A stretch of DNA of 64,000 nucleotides from the NCBI GenBank assembly GCA_963731205.1, contig CAVSUJ010000001.1:434001-498000 (forward strand), written 5' to 3'. Within the stretch, counting starts at the first letter, position 1, and the number at the start of each line of letters is the position of its first letter. This stretch comes from DATAZK01 sp963731205 (GTDB lineage: Bacteria; Actinomycetota; Actinomycetes; Frankiales; Frankiaceae). The notes under the pieces were generated by a model. It made no database searches and was not told where the DNA came from. It saw nothing but the letters and a program-made list of their open reading frames with translations. The position numbers and the translations under genes are program-made. Shown here in pieces: positions 52,989 to 62,667 of this stretch.

Positions 52989-53897
52989 TTGTCGAGCACG
53001 CCGGCGCCCTTCCTGGTGGTGGGCGCGGTCGTGTCGGTTCAGATCGGTGGCGCGCTCGCCAAGCACGTCATCGATGACGTCGGGCCGGCAGCAGCCACGG
53101 CACTGCGCCTGATCTTCGCGGCGATCGTGCTGGCGCTGCTCTGGCGCCCCCGGATTCCACGCCAGGGACGCGCCCTGATCGTGCTCTACGGCGTGACGCT
53201 GGCGGCGATGAACCTGCTGTTCTACGAGGCTCTGGCCCGCGCGCCGCTCGGCGCTGTCGTCACGGTCGAGTTCCTCGGCCCTCTCGCAGTGGCGGTCGCC
53301 GGTTCGCGCCGGCTGCGCGACGTCGGCGTCGTCGCGTTGGCCGCCCTGGGGATCCTGCTGCTGGCCCGCGGCGGAGGCTCGGTGAGCGTCATCGGCCTGA
53401 TCTTCGCCGCCCTCGCTGGCGCGTGCTGGGCCGGCTACATCCTGGTGTCGGCCGCCGTCGGGCGCGCCCATTCCGGCTCGACGCCGCTGGCATTGGCCAT
53501 GGCCGTCGCCGCGCTCATCAGCCTGCCGTTCGGAGCCGCCCGCGGATGGCACGCCGACAGCCGCTCGCTCCTGCTCGGTGCGGCCATCGGTCTCCTGTCC
53601 AGCGTGCTGCCGTACACCCTGGAGCTGGAGGCGCTACGCCGACTTCCGGCGCGCATGTTCGGCGTGCTCATGAGCATGGAACCGGCGGTGGCGGCCCTCG
53701 CCGGCCTGGTGATCCTGAGCGAGACGCTCACCGGCCGGCAATGGGGCGGCGTCGCCTGCGTGATCGTCGCGTGCGTGGCGGTGACGCTCGGCCAGCGCCG
53801 CACTCCCGAGGTCCCGCCCGGGTCGGATTTGCCACTGGCTGCCGCCAAGCGGGGACGCGAATCCCGCGAGCTGTCAGGATTGGACGTGAATGAATGA
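52989..53897 (+). CDS. EamA/RhtA-like DMT transporter
   Basis: 302 residues from a TTG at 52989, the best in-frame start after the phosphatase. Ten membrane helices form two EamA repeats: FLVVGAVVSVQIGGALAKH to ILLLARGG, and VIGLIFAALAGACWAGYI to VACVAVTLG. PLGAVVTVEFLGPLAVA is typical of RhtA-like amino-acid exporters (threonine/homoserine). The last 35 residues are a charged cytoplasmic tail. The end overlaps the next small frame start. Confidence 0.88.
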   Translation: MSSTPAPFLVVGAVVSVQIGGALAKHVIDDVGPAAATALRLIFAAIVLALLWRPRIPRQGRALIVLYGVTLAAMNLLFYEALARAPLGAVVTVEFLGPLAVAVAGSRRLRDVGVVALAALGILLLARGGGSVSVIGLIFAALAGACWAGYILVSAAVGRAHSGSTPLALAMAVAALISLPFGAARGWHADSRSLLLGAAIGLLSSVLPYTLELEALRRLPARMFGVLMSMEPAVAALAGLVILSETLTGRQWGGVACVIVACVAVTLGQRRTPEVPPGSDLPLAAAKRGRESRELSGLDVNE

Positions 53898-53913
53898 ATC
53901 GCGAAGGGACGAT

Positions 53914-54672
53914 ATGAGCACCGACAGCCAAGGACGCCCGCTTTCCGACGACGGCCAGTGGGCGTGGAACGGCACCGAATGGGTGCCCGCGGCGGGTGGC
54001 CCGGCAGCGCCTGAGGCGTCTGGATCTGCCGCAGCAGAAGACGTCGGCGCGACCATGATCGTCCAGTCGCCGTTCCCGGGAGGCATCCCGGCCGCCCCGC
54101 CGGAGAGCGGTGTCCCCTCCGCGACCCCCTCCGCCGGTTCGGCGCCGACCCAGTTCGGGCAGGCGCCCGGCTACGGCCAGGCCCCGGCCTACGGCCAGCA
54201 GCCCGCGTACGGCCAGCAGCCCGGCTTCGAGCAGCAGGGGTACGGCCAGGCCCCCGGATACGGCCAGGGAGCCCCAGGCGCGCCGGTGGGCTACCCCGTG
54301 GGCGCCCCCGGCCAGCCCGAGCCGCCGAAGAAGTCGCGCAAGCCGTTGATCCTCGCCGCCGTGGGCGTCCTGGTCATCGCCGCAGTGGCCGTGGTGTTGA
54401 TCGTGGTGCTCGGCGGCAGCAGCAAGAAGTCGGTAGCAGGCGCGTACGCCTGCACCGCGGCAGGCCAGACGGGCACTGGCGTCATCACGTTCAACAGCGG
54501 CGGAAAGTACACGCTCAACCAGGGCGGCACCGGCGGTGACTTCACCACCAGCGGCAGCAAGGTGAGCTTCACGAGCGGCTCGCTGAAGGCCCTCACGGGA
54601 GCGCTCAGCAACGGCAACAAGACGCTGACCCTGACCTTCAACGGAGCCGGGCTCACCTGCAAGAAGCAGTAG
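53914..54672 (+). CDS. GYGQ-repeat membrane-anchored protein
   Basis: 252 residues from the ATG at 53914 (GAAGGGA upstream); an ATG at 53890 is possible. WAWNGTEWVPA near the front is like a DUF2510/WW-type motif. Residues ~85-140 are repeats of GYGQAP, AYGQQP and GFEQQ, disordered and Pro/Gln/Gly-rich. One membrane helix (LILAAVGVLVIAAVAVVLIV) precedes an outer domain of about 75 residues with Thr/Ser/Gly strands and two Cys (YACTAA and LTCKK) likely forming a disulfide. The layout suits a surface or septal scaffold. Function unknown. Confidence 0.82.
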   Translation: MSTDSQGRPLSDDGQWAWNGTEWVPAAGGPAAPEASGSAAAEDVGATMIVQSPFPGGIPAAPPESGVPSATPSAGSAPTQFGQAPGYGQAPAYGQQPAYGQQPGFEQQGYGQAPGYGQGAPGAPVGYPVGAPGQPEPPKKSRKPLILAAVGVLVIAAVAVVLIVVLGGSSKKSVAGAYACTAAGQTGTGVITFNSGGKYTLNQGGTGGDFTTSGSKVSFTSGSLKALTGALSNGNKTLTLTFNGAGLTCKKQ

Positions 54673-54678
54673 CCCGGG

Positions 54679-56037
54679 CTACATACTCGCGATCAGCTTG
54701 TCGACCCGCTCGTCGACGGAGCGGAACGGGTCCTTGCACAGCACGGTCCGCTGCGCCTGGTCGTTGAGCTTGAGGTGCACCCAGTCGACGGTGAAGTCGC
54801 GCCGGCGCTCCTGCGCGCGCCGGATGAACTCGCCGCGCAGCCGCGCCCTCGTGGTCTGCGGCGGGATCGATTTGGCGGCGAAGATGTCGAGGTCTCGGCA
54901 CACCCGGTCGACGGCCCCAGCGCGTTCGAGCTTGTAGTACAGGCCGCGCTCGCGATGGATGTCGTGGTACTTCAGGTCGACCTCGGCCACCCGCGGTGAG
55001 GACAGCGGCACCTGATGGCGGGCCCGGAAGCGCTCGATCAGCACGTATTTGGTGATCCAGTCGATCTCGCGGTCGACCAGCCCGAAGTTCTCCGTCTCGA
55101 CGGCTTCGAGGGTGCGGCCCCACAGGTCGATCACCTGCTTGGCGACCGCGTCACCGCCGCGGCGGTCGACGAAGTCGGCGGCCTTCTTGTGGTACTCGCG
55201 CTGGATCTCCAGGGCGGTCGCTTCCCGACCATTGGCCAGCTTGACCTTGCGCTGGCAGGTGATGTCGTGGCTGACCTCGCGGATGGCCCGGATCGGGTTT
55301 TCCAGCGTGAGGTCGCGCATCACGACGCCGGCTTCGATCATCCGGAGCACGAGGTCGGTCGAGCCGACCTTCAGCAGCGTCGTCGTCTCGCTCATGTTGC
55401 TGTCACCGACGATGACGTGCAGCCGGCGGAAACGCTCGGCGTCGGCGTGGGGCTCGTCGCGGGTGTTGATGATCGGCCGGCTTCTCGTCGTCGCGGAGGA
55501 GACCGATTCCCAGATGTGCTCGGCGCGCTGGCTGATGCAGTAGACCGCCCCGCGCGGGGTCTGCAGCACCTTGCCGGCCCCGCAGATCACCTGCCGCGTC
55601 ACCAGGAACGGGACGAGGACATCAGCGAGCCGGCTGAACTCGCCATGACGGCCGACGAGGTAGTTCTCATGGCAGCCGTAGGAGTTGCCGGCCGAGTCGG
55701 TGTTGTTCTTGAAAAGGTGAACATCGCCGGCGATGCCCTCTTCGCGCAGCCGCCGCTCTGCCTCGACGAGCAGGCCCTCCAGGATGCGCTCCCCGGCCTT
55801 GTCGTGGGCGACGAGATCGAAGACCGAGTCGCACTCGGGGGTCGCGTACTCGGGGTGGCTGCCGACGTCGAGGTAGAGCCGGGCGCCGTTGCGCAGGAAG
55901 ACGTTGCTGCTGCGGCCCCAGGAGACGACGCGACGGAAGAGGTAGCGGGCGACCTCGTCAGGCGAGAGGCGGCGCTGCCCGCGGAATACGCACGTGACTC
56001 CGTATTCATTCTCCAAACCGAAGATCCTGCGGTCCAC
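54679..56037 (-). CDS. pafA: Pup-protein ligase PafA
   Basis: 452 residues, GTG start. RRIFGLENEYGVTC carries the glutamate of the carboxylate-amine ligase fold; NGARLYLDVGSHPEYATPE holds the catalytic Asp, and NNTDSAGNSYGCHENYLV the nucleotide and magnesium residues. The absence of the extra loop between FLRNG and the N-terminal strand separates it from Dop. It attaches the Pup C-terminal glutamate to lysines of target proteins. It is 30 bp downstream of the GGDEF-EAL gene, which separates it from prcA. Confidence 0.95.
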   Translation of the reverse strand: MDRRIFGLENEYGVTCVFRGQRRLSPDEVARYLFRRVVSWGRSSNVFLRNGARLYLDVGSHPEYATPECDSVFDLVAHDKAGERILEGLLVEAERRLREEGIAGDVHLFKNNTDSAGNSYGCHENYLVGRHGEFSRLADVLVPFLVTRQVICGAGKVLQTPRGAVYCISQRAEHIWESVSSATTRSRPIINTRDEPHADAERFRRLHVIVGDSNMSETTTLLKVGSTDLVLRMIEAGVVMRDLTLENPIRAIREVSHDITCQRKVKLANGREATALEIQREYHKKAADFVDRRGGDAVAKQVIDLWGRTLEAVETENFGLVDREIDWITKYVLIERFRARHQVPLSSPRVAEVDLKYHDIHRERGLYYKLERAGAVDRVCRDLDIFAAKSIPPQTTRARLRGEFIRRAQERRRDFTVDWVHLKLNDQAQRTVLCKDPFRSVDERVDKLIASM

Positions 56038-56067
56038 GGTCCTCCAATGTGTGCCTGCACCCCTACC

Positions 56068-58464
56068 CTATGGCCGCGCCAGCCTCGGCGCGCGCGGCGC
56101 GGGTATAGCGGTGTGTTCCAGGGCAATGCGCCCTTCGCGAAGCAGCTCGCGGGCGTAGTACACGTCGCCTGGCCGGCCGAGGGCGAATCCCTGTCCGAAC
56201 TGGCATCCCGCGGCCCGAAGCATCGCGACCTGGTCGAGGTCCTCGATGCCTTCCGCGACCGCCGGGAGGCTCAGGCTCTCGCACATGGCGAGCACGGCGC
56301 GGCAGAGCGCGTCGGCACGCGGGTCCTGGCCGAGGCCACCGGTGAAGCTGCGGTCGATCTTGCAGACGGTGAAGGGCACGTTGCGCAGGTACGCGACCGA
56401 GGAGTAGCCGATGCCGAAGTCGTCCAGCGCCAGGCGGACCCCGTGCTCGCGCAGCCGTTCCAGCAGGGCCAGCGCATACGGCTCGTCCTCGACGAAGACG
56501 CTTTCGGTGACCTCGAGCATGAGCTGCGGCGCGTGGCGGTTGAACGGGAACCCGTCGATCAGGTCGAGCAGGCGGTCATCGCGCAGCTGGCGGACGCTGA
56601 CGTTCACGCCGATGTTCAGCTGGCGGCCGGCGAACGCGCTGAGGGTGCACCCGTCGGCGTAGGCGCGCGGCACCAGCCAGTCGCCGATCTCGGTCAGCAG
56701 GCCGGCTTCTTCGGCCAGCGGGATGAAAGCGGCGGGCAGCAGCAGCCCGCGCTCCGGATGCTGCCAGCGCAGCAAGGCCTCGAATCCGTCGATGACGCCG
56801 GTGGTGAGGTCGACGACGGGCTGGTACTCCAGCAGAAGTTCACCGCGTCCGGCGGCGCCGCGCAGCTGCTCCAGCAGCTCGATACGGCCGAGCCGCTCGG
56901 TGCGCATGGCCGGTGCGAAGAGCTGGTAGCCGCTCTTGCCCTTGGCCTTCGCCTGATACATCGCGAGGTCGGCGTTGCCGAGCAGGGTGCTGGCGGCTGA
57001 GGCGATCGACTCGGGAGTGATGGGCTTGGGACGCGTGGGCTGCTTGCTGGTCTTGCTCGGCGCGTAGTCGACCGCCACGCCGACCGACACCCCGATCGGC
57101 AGTGCCCTTCCGGCGAGCAGGATCGGTTCCGCGGCAGCCGCCACGACACGCTCGGCGACGCGAATGGCTTCCTTGGGGTCGTCGAGGTTCTGCAGCAGCA
57201 GTGCGAACTCGTCGCCGCCGAGGCGGGCCACCGTGTCCCCCTCCCGGACGCAGTGCGAGAGCCGGTCCGCCATCGTCAGCAGGACGGCATCACCACCCTC
57301 GTGGCCGAAGCGGTCGTTGACCGGCTTGAAGTCGTCGAGGTCGCAGAACAGGACCGCGACATGCTTGCCCGGCCGCCGCTGCTCGAGCGCGGTCGCGATC
57401 CGCTGGCGGAAGACGGTGCGGTTGGCGAGTCCGGTGAGCGGGTCGCTCGTCGCGAGCGTTGTCATCTCAGTCGCCATGCGCATGCGCACCAGCGATTCCT
57501 CGACGATTGTCGCCAGGGCTGCCAGCGCGCGCCGGTCGGCCCGGTCGTAGGGCTGGGCGCTGCGGGGGGCGCAGACGAGCCATCGCCCGTCCTCGGCGCC
57601 GATCCGGATCCCGATCTCCTCCTCGGCAGGAGGCGCCGAGCGGATCGCCGCGTGGGAGCTGCGCAGGACCCGGCGCGCATGGCCGGTCAAGGTGTCGAGC
57701 AGGGCGCTGGGGCTCTCGGCAAGCTGTGAACTCTTCGCCGCGTCGAGCAAGGCCGACAAGCGCACCTGGTGTTCGCTGGCGCGCCGCACGGCCCGCGCGG
57801 CGACGAGCATGGCGACGGTGGGGACGGTCAGCAGCGAGAGCGTCCAGAGCGGCAGTGCCCGCGGGAGCAGGACCGCCAGATAGCCGATCGAGCTGATGCC
57901 GAGAAACCACACCATCGACACCGGCAGGTCGCGGTCGAAGAGCAGCAGCCGCCAGCGTTCCCCGCTTTCGAGCGCCAGCGACAGCCCGGTGATCAGCCAG
58001 TCGGCGGTGAAGTACATCGCGGCGCCGGCCAGCACGGCGAAGAACTCGCGGGCGCTGGTGTGCCCCAGGCCGCCGATGCGTGACATGGTCGCCAGCGTCA
58101 GGCCGCCGACGAGAACGACCAGTCCGGCGTTGAACATCCGGGCCCACAGCCGCTTGCTGGAGACGACCTGGCTCAGGATGCCGGCGATCGACCACAGCAC
58201 CAGCGCCTGGGCGTGCGGGAGCACCACCCCGAGCGCGACGAGCACGGCCGCGTCGAAGCCGATCTCCACGTCGCCGCCGGGGCGTAGCAGCACCAGCGGG
58301 AACACGGAGACGAGCATGACGACCGGGATCGCCAGCAGTCCGAGGCCTAGGGGATGACCGTCCGATTCCCACCGAGGCAAGGTGACAAGCAGCGTCGCGA
58401 TCCCGAGTGCGACGACGAGCAAATCCAACGCCTGATAGGGCCTAACCCGCCGCAGCGCCACCAC
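56068..58464 (-). CDS. Membrane-bound GGDEF-EAL c-di-GMP enzyme
   Basis: 798 residues. About six to eight N-terminal helices (residues ~10-215) form a sensor-like membrane domain, followed by a linker with a GAF-like part. The GGDEF domain has DPLTGLANR, FCDLDDFKPVND and an intact RLGGDEF. The EAL domain has DGFEALLRWQHPERG, LEVTESVF, LDDFGIGYSS and KIDRSF, so metal and catalytic residues are kept. Both cyclase and phosphodiesterase activity are possible. GTG start. It is an unusual guest inside the proteasome locus. Confidence 0.93.
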   Translation of the reverse strand: MVALRRVRPYQALDLLVVALGIATLLVTLPRWESDGHPLGLGLLAIPVVMLVSVFPLVLLRPGGDVEIGFDAAVLVALGVVLPHAQALVLWSIAGILSQVVSSKRLWARMFNAGLVVLVGGLTLATMSRIGGLGHTSAREFFAVLAGAAMYFTADWLITGLSLALESGERWRLLLFDRDLPVSMVWFLGISSIGYLAVLLPRALPLWTLSLLTVPTVAMLVAARAVRRASEHQVRLSALLDAAKSSQLAESPSALLDTLTGHARRVLRSSHAAIRSAPPAEEEIGIRIGAEDGRWLVCAPRSAQPYDRADRRALAALATIVEESLVRMRMATEMTTLATSDPLTGLANRTVFRQRIATALEQRRPGKHVAVLFCDLDDFKPVNDRFGHEGGDAVLLTMADRLSHCVREGDTVARLGGDEFALLLQNLDDPKEAIRVAERVVAAAAEPILLAGRALPIGVSVGVAVDYAPSKTSKQPTRPKPITPESIASAASTLLGNADLAMYQAKAKGKSGYQLFAPAMRTERLGRIELLEQLRGAAGRGELLLEYQPVVDLTTGVIDGFEALLRWQHPERGLLLPAAFIPLAEEAGLLTEIGDWLVPRAYADGCTLSAFAGRQLNIGVNVSVRQLRDDRLLDLIDGFPFNRHAPQLMLEVTESVFVEDEPYALALLERLREHGVRLALDDFGIGYSSVAYLRNVPFTVCKIDRSFTGGLGQDPRADALCRAVLAMCESLSLPAVAEGIEDLDQVAMLRAAGCQFGQGFALGRPGDVYYARELLREGRIALEHTAIPAPRAPRLARP

Positions 58465-58518
58465 ACCCCCACTCCCCTGTCAGGACGCAGTCGACAGGAG
58501 TGGGTCCGGACTTAAGTC

Positions 58519-59277
58519 CTAGCCGGTCTCGACATCTCCGGACTTGGCCTCCAGCAGCTCGTCCAGCGCCCGCCCGGTGATGCGCCGGAAGCATCGCCGC
58601 GGCCGGTCGCGCTCGAGGACGGCGACCTCCAACGTGGCAGCTGTGAGGCGGCGCTCGCCGTTGTTGGCCGGCTGGCCGGCGCCTGGCGCGGGTAGCACCT
58701 GACCTGCAGTTCCAGCCTCGAGAGCCCGCACCGCGACCCCGACGGCATCGTTCAGCGAAGCAGTCGGATTGTGGTGCTGCTGCAGGCTTTCGGCGACGGT
58801 GTCGGCCTGCCCGCCCATCGCCACGAACCCTTGCTCGTCAGAGACCGAGCCGTCATACGTCAGCCGGTAGATCTGATCATCTTCGGCCCTCAGGCCCACC
58901 TCGGCGACGACGATCTCGACCTCGTACGGTTTCTGGTTCTCGAGGAAGATCGAACCCAGGGTTTGTGCGTACGCATTGGCCAGCGCCCGGCCGGTCACGT
59001 CGCGACGGTCGTAGGCGTAGCCGCGCATGTCGGCATGGCGGACGCCGGCGACGCGCAGGCTCTCGAACTCGTTGTAGCGGCCAACCGCAGCAAGCGCGAT
59101 CCGGTCGTAGATCTCGCTGATCTTGTGCAGCGCCTTCGACGGGTTCTCCGCGACGAACGCGATGCCTCCGTCATAGGTGAGCACGACATTGCTGCGGCCG
59201 CGGGCGATGCCTTTGCGGGCGTACTCCGAGCGGTCACGGACCAGCTGCTCGGGACTGGTGTAGAACGGCGTCGTCAC
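58519..59277 (-). CDS. prcA: 20S proteasome alpha subunit
   Basis: 252 residues. FYTSPEQLVRDRSEYARKG is the N-terminal helix/gate region and RSNVVLTYDGGIAFVAENPS the conserved strand; no catalytic N-terminal Thr is expected. It forms the outer rings of the 20S core that dock Mpa. The C-terminal 60 residues (after VAVRALE) are variable. It starts one base after the prcB stop, so the pair is coupled. Confidence 0.95.
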   Translation of the reverse strand: MTTPFYTSPEQLVRDRSEYARKGIARGRSNVVLTYDGGIAFVAENPSKALHKISEIYDRIALAAVGRYNEFESLRVAGVRHADMRGYAYDRRDVTGRALANAYAQTLGSIFLENQKPYEVEIVVAEVGLRAEDDQIYRLTYDGSVSDEQGFVAMGGQADTVAESLQQHHNPTASLNDAVGVAVRALEAGTAGQVLPAPGAGQPANNGERRLTAATLEVAVLERDRPRRCFRRITGRALDELLEAKSGDVETG

Positions 59278-59278
59278 G

Positions 59279-60103
59279 TCAGCCCCCAGGGTTGGTCATA
59301 CGGTCATCGACGACGCCCTGCACGACGGCGCCCACCTCGGCGTCGGGCAGGCGGCGATAGCCGCTCTCGCTCACCGCAGCGACGACGGGGTAGATCCGTC
59401 GGGTGAGGTCGGGGCCGCCGGTGGCGGAATCGTCGTCGGCCGCGTCATAGAGCGCCTCGACGGCGACGCGTACCGACTCGTCCTCGCTCATGCCCTCGCG
59501 GTAGAGCTTCTTCATGGCGCCGCGGGCGAACACCGAACCGGAGCCGACCGAGTAGAAGCTGTGCTCCTCGTAGCGGCCGCCGGTCACGTCGTAGGAGAAG
59601 ATCCGGCCCTCGCTGGTCTCGAAGTCGTAGCCGGCGAACAGCGGCACGACGGCGAGGCCTTGCATGGCGAGCCCGAGGTTGCCCCGGATCATCGTGGCGA
59701 GCCGGTTGGCCTTGCCCTCGAGGGAGAGCACCGTGCCCTCGATCTTCTCGTAGTGCTCGAGCTCGACCTGAAAGAGGCGGACCATCTCGACCGCGACGCC
59801 GGCCGTCCCGGCAATGCCCACCGCGGAGAATTCGTCGGCCTGGAAGACCTTTTCGATGTCGCGCTGGGCGATGAGGTTGCCCATCGTCGCCCGCCGGTCG
59901 CCGGCCATCACGACGCCCCCGGGATAGACGACCGAGACGATCGTCGTGGCGTGAGGGGTCTCCGGGACGGCTGTGGCCGGGAGCCGGCGCGAACTCGGAA
60001 GCAGGTCGGGCGCGGCGGCCGCCAGGAAGTCCGTGAACGAGGCGCTGCCCGCGCTCAGGTAGGCGTCCGGCAGCCGTGCGCCGTCACCGATTCGTTCCCG
60101 CAC
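59279..60103 (-). CDS. prcB: 20S proteasome beta subunit (catalytic)
   Basis: 274 residues with a propeptide of 52 residues and the N-terminal nucleophile at Thr53 in PHATTIVSVV; Ala replaces the more common Gly before the cleavage. The active site continues with MAGDRRAT (Asp, Arg), FQADEF and SVGSGSVFARG. The subunit self-processes and degrades unfolded, pupylated proteins in the cytoplasm. GTG start. 120 bp lie between the pup stop and this start, without a clear terminator. Confidence 0.96.
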   Translation of the reverse strand: MRERIGDGARLPDAYLSAGSASFTDFLAAAAPDLLPSSRRLPATAVPETPHATTIVSVVYPGGVVMAGDRRATMGNLIAQRDIEKVFQADEFSAVGIAGTAGVAVEMVRLFQVELEHYEKIEGTVLSLEGKANRLATMIRGNLGLAMQGLAVVPLFAGYDFETSEGRIFSYDVTGGRYEEHSFYSVGSGSVFARGAMKKLYREGMSEDESVRVAVEALYDAADDDSATGGPDLTRRIYPVVAAVSESGYRRLPDAEVGAVVQGVVDDRMTNPGG

Positions 60104-60223
60104 GCCATGCTCCCTCTCCGCTTTCGCGGTTCGCTGTCAATGCCTGCACCGAGCTGATTCCACGCATCAGACACCCGGGTTTCGCCAAGTCCACCACACC
60201 GCAGCACGCGCTGCGGAAGCCGC

Positions 60224-60439
60224 CTACTGACCGCCCTTTTGGATGTAGCCGCGGACGAACTCCTCGGCGTTTTCTTCCAACACCTCGTCGATGTCATCGA
60301 GCAACGCGTCGACGTCGTCAGCCAGCTTCTCGTGCCGCTCCTGGACGTCGCTCTGTGCCTCGTCGGTGGTCGCGACCTCATCCGCCTCGCCGCGGCGCCG
60401 TGACGCGCGCTGCTGGCCTCCGCCATCCGTGCTAGCCAT
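60224..60439 (-). CDS. pup: Prokaryotic ubiquitin-like protein Pup
   Basis: 71 residues, ATG with GAGGAGGGC upstream. It ends in YIQKGGQ, so the C-terminal residue is Gln and must be deamidated to Glu by Dop. The acidic C-terminal half (DDVDALLDDIDEVLEENAEE) forms the Mpa-binding helix. The N-terminus is disordered and Gln/Arg-rich. It lies between dop and prcB in the usual order. Confidence 0.97.
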   Translation of the reverse strand: MASTDGGGQQRASRRRGEADEVATTDEAQSDVQERHEKLADDVDALLDDIDEVLEENAEEFVRGYIQKGGQ

Positions 60440-60545
60440 ACGCCCTCCTCATAGGACTGCAAAAGGACCCTACGTCCACCGGCACGCGCCCGCTCGCAAG
60501 AAACCTTGCAAGCGCGGCCCGCCTTGCCCATGGCCTCGCCCAGGG

Positions 60546-62063
60546 TCAGTGCCCGCCGGCCAAAGCGTCCAGCAGTTCCACTGCTGTCGAGCATCGGTCC
60601 AAGAGGTCGCCGACGTGAGCCTTGGTGCCCCGCAGCGGTTCCATGGTCGGAACCCGCTGCAGCGTCTCGCGTCCGACATCGAAGATCACCGAGTCCCAGC
60701 TTGCTGCCGAGACCTCGCTCGCATACTTGGCCAGGCACCGTCCGCGGAAGTACGCGCGGGTGTCTTCCGGCGGCTCGGTCATCGCCCGCTCGACCTCGTC
60801 CTCGGAGACCAGCCGGTCGAAGCGTCCCGTCGCGACAAGCCGGTTGTACAAGCCCTTGTCCTGACGCACATCGCTGTACTGAAGATCGACCAGTTGCAGC
60901 CGGGGTGAGCTCCAGTCGAGCCCGTCGCGCTCGCGATAGCCCTCCAGGATCGCGAGCTTGGCGACCCAGTCGAGCTCGCGGGACAGGCTCATAGGCTCGG
61001 CCTCGAGGCGCACGAGGGTGGACTCCCAGCGCGTCAGCACGTCGCGGGTCTGCTCGTCGGCGTCGCTTCCCCAGCGGTCCTCGACGAACTTGCGGGCCTG
61101 CTCCAGGTACTCCATCTGCAGCTGCACGGCGGTCATGGTGCGGCCATCGCGCAGGATGACCTGCTTGGTGAGCGAGGGGTCATGGCTCACCGCGCGCAGC
61201 GTCGCGACGGGAGCCTCGAGTGACAGGTCGGCGACCAGCCAACCGGCTTCGATCATCGCGATGACCAGCGAGGTGGTGCCGACCTTCAGGTAGGTCGACA
61301 GCTCGCTCATGTTGGCGTCGCCGATGATCACGTGCAGACGGCGGTACTTCTCCGGGTCGGCATGAGGCTCGTCGCGGGTGTTGATGATCGGGCGCTTGAG
61401 CGTGGTCTCCAGGCCCACCTCGACCTCGAAGAAGTCGGCCCGCTGGCTGAGCTGGAAGCCGTCGGACTTGCCATCGGCGCCGATGCCGACCCGGCCCGCG
61501 CCGCAGACCACCTGACGGCTGACGAAGAACGGCGTCAGATGACGGATGACATCAGCGAAGGAGGTGCTGCGCGACATCAGGTAGTTCTCGTGACACCCGT
61601 ACGAGACGCCTTTGTTGTCGGTGTTGTTCTTGTAGATGTTGACCGGCGACGTGCCGGGCACCGAGAGCGCGCGCCGGGCGGCTTCGGCGATGATCCGCTC
61701 CCCCGCCTTGTCCCACAGCACGACATCGCGTGGAGACGTGACCTCCGGGCTGGAGTACTCGGGGTGGGCGTGATCGACGTAGAACCGGGCGCCATTGGTC
61801 AGGATGAGGTTGGCCAGGCCCAGATCGTCCTCGTTGGCGGGGGCCGACGGATCCACCAGCGGAGGCGCCGCGGCCTCGAAGCCACGGGCGTCACGCAGCG
61901 GATTTTCTTCCTCGAAATCCCAGCGAGCGCGGGAACCGCCAACCGAGCGCTGCGCGTAACTGTTGACGACGAGAGAGCTCGCCTGCATCGCATTCATCGA
62001 GGGGGCGGCGGGCACGGAGATGCCGTACTCCGTCTCCGCACCCATGATGCGCCGCACGCTCAT
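60546..62063 (-). CDS. dop: Pup deamidase/depupylase Dop
   Basis: 505 residues. VRRIMGAETEYGISVP is the conserved opening; the extra Dop loop (residues ~60-80, PPLVDPSAPANEDDLG) separates it from PafA, and NGARFYVDHAHPEYSSPE holds the catalytic Asp. NNTDNKGVSYGCHENYL is the nucleotide site. It deamidates Pup-Gln and removes Pup from substrates. It lies 106 bp upstream of pup, likely on the same transcript. Confidence 0.96.
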   Translation of the reverse strand: MSVRRIMGAETEYGISVPAAPSMNAMQASSLVVNSYAQRSVGGSRARWDFEEENPLRDARGFEAAAPPLVDPSAPANEDDLGLANLILTNGARFYVDHAHPEYSSPEVTSPRDVVLWDKAGERIIAEAARRALSVPGTSPVNIYKNNTDNKGVSYGCHENYLMSRSTSFADVIRHLTPFFVSRQVVCGAGRVGIGADGKSDGFQLSQRADFFEVEVGLETTLKRPIINTRDEPHADPEKYRRLHVIIGDANMSELSTYLKVGTTSLVIAMIEAGWLVADLSLEAPVATLRAVSHDPSLTKQVILRDGRTMTAVQLQMEYLEQARKFVEDRWGSDADEQTRDVLTRWESTLVRLEAEPMSLSRELDWVAKLAILEGYRERDGLDWSSPRLQLVDLQYSDVRQDKGLYNRLVATGRFDRLVSEDEVERAMTEPPEDTRAYFRGRCLAKYASEVSAASWDSVIFDVGRETLQRVPTMEPLRGTKAHVGDLLDRCSTAVELLDALAGGH

Positions 62064-62112
62064 GTGAGAAGCCTAGGCTCCGCCGCGCATATGAGTGCGC
62101 GGACGGGCCGGT

Positions 62113-62583
62113 TCAGCTCCAGGCGTTGCCGCGATGGTGGCGCCCATGATGGTCGTGACGGCGTCCGTGATGGCGGTGATGGCCGGCGACGAACCACCAG
62201 ATCGCCACGATCGGGATGACGATCCCGTGGGTGACGCCGATCGCGACGGCTGCTGCAAGCGCGAGCAGGACGAGCTTGCGGACATCGACGCTTCCGAGCC
62301 GCGCCGCGGCATTCTGGAAGCGTGAACGCGGAGGGGGCGGCGGCGGTGCGGGAGGCGCCAGCATCGGCAGATCGGTGAACAACGTGGCCAGCTCGGCATT
62401 CACGCGGGCGGCGTATGCCACCGCCAGACGCTCGTCGAGCTCTTCCCAGCTGAGGCGACCATCAGCGAAATGCTGCTGCAGCTGACGGGCCGCAGCCTGG
62501 CGCTCGCTATCCCCGATGCGCACCTCGGTCGGCCCGCTCGGGACCGTCCGAGGGACAGTCTTGGTGAAGCTGCTCTCGTCCAC
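62113..62583 (-). CDS. DUF1707-type membrane protein with His-rich tail
   Basis: 156 residues. The N-terminal DUF1707 domain reads VRIGDSERQAAARQLQQHFADGRLSWEELDERLAVAYAAR. A Pro-rich linker and two hydrophobic segments follow (LVLLALAAAVAIGVTHG and IVIPIVAIWWFVAG). The C-terminus is a run of His, Arg and Gly (HHRHHGRRHDHH). GTG start. DUF1707 proteins are common small membrane proteins of actinobacteria, with proposed protein-binding roles. Its place between mpa and dop suggests cotranscription rather than a proteasome function. Confidence 0.88.
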   Translation of the reverse strand: MDESSFTKTVPRTVPSGPTEVRIGDSERQAAARQLQQHFADGRLSWEELDERLAVAYAARVNAELATLFTDLPMLAPPAPPPPPPRSRFQNAAARLGSVDVRKLVLLALAAAVAIGVTHGIVIPIVAIWWFVAGHHRHHGRRHDHHGRHHRGNAWS

Positions 62584-62667
62584 GCTGACTCCTCACAACT
62601 CCAGCCACGTCGACTCTTGCGGTGTAAGCAAAATTACAGCACTTACGCTGCCAACACCACGGCTCGG

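Noticed and set aside
55015..57000. A long plus-strand open frame across pafA and the GGDEF-EAL gene
   Set aside because: It crosses two real genes on the other strand and has no recognisable domain.
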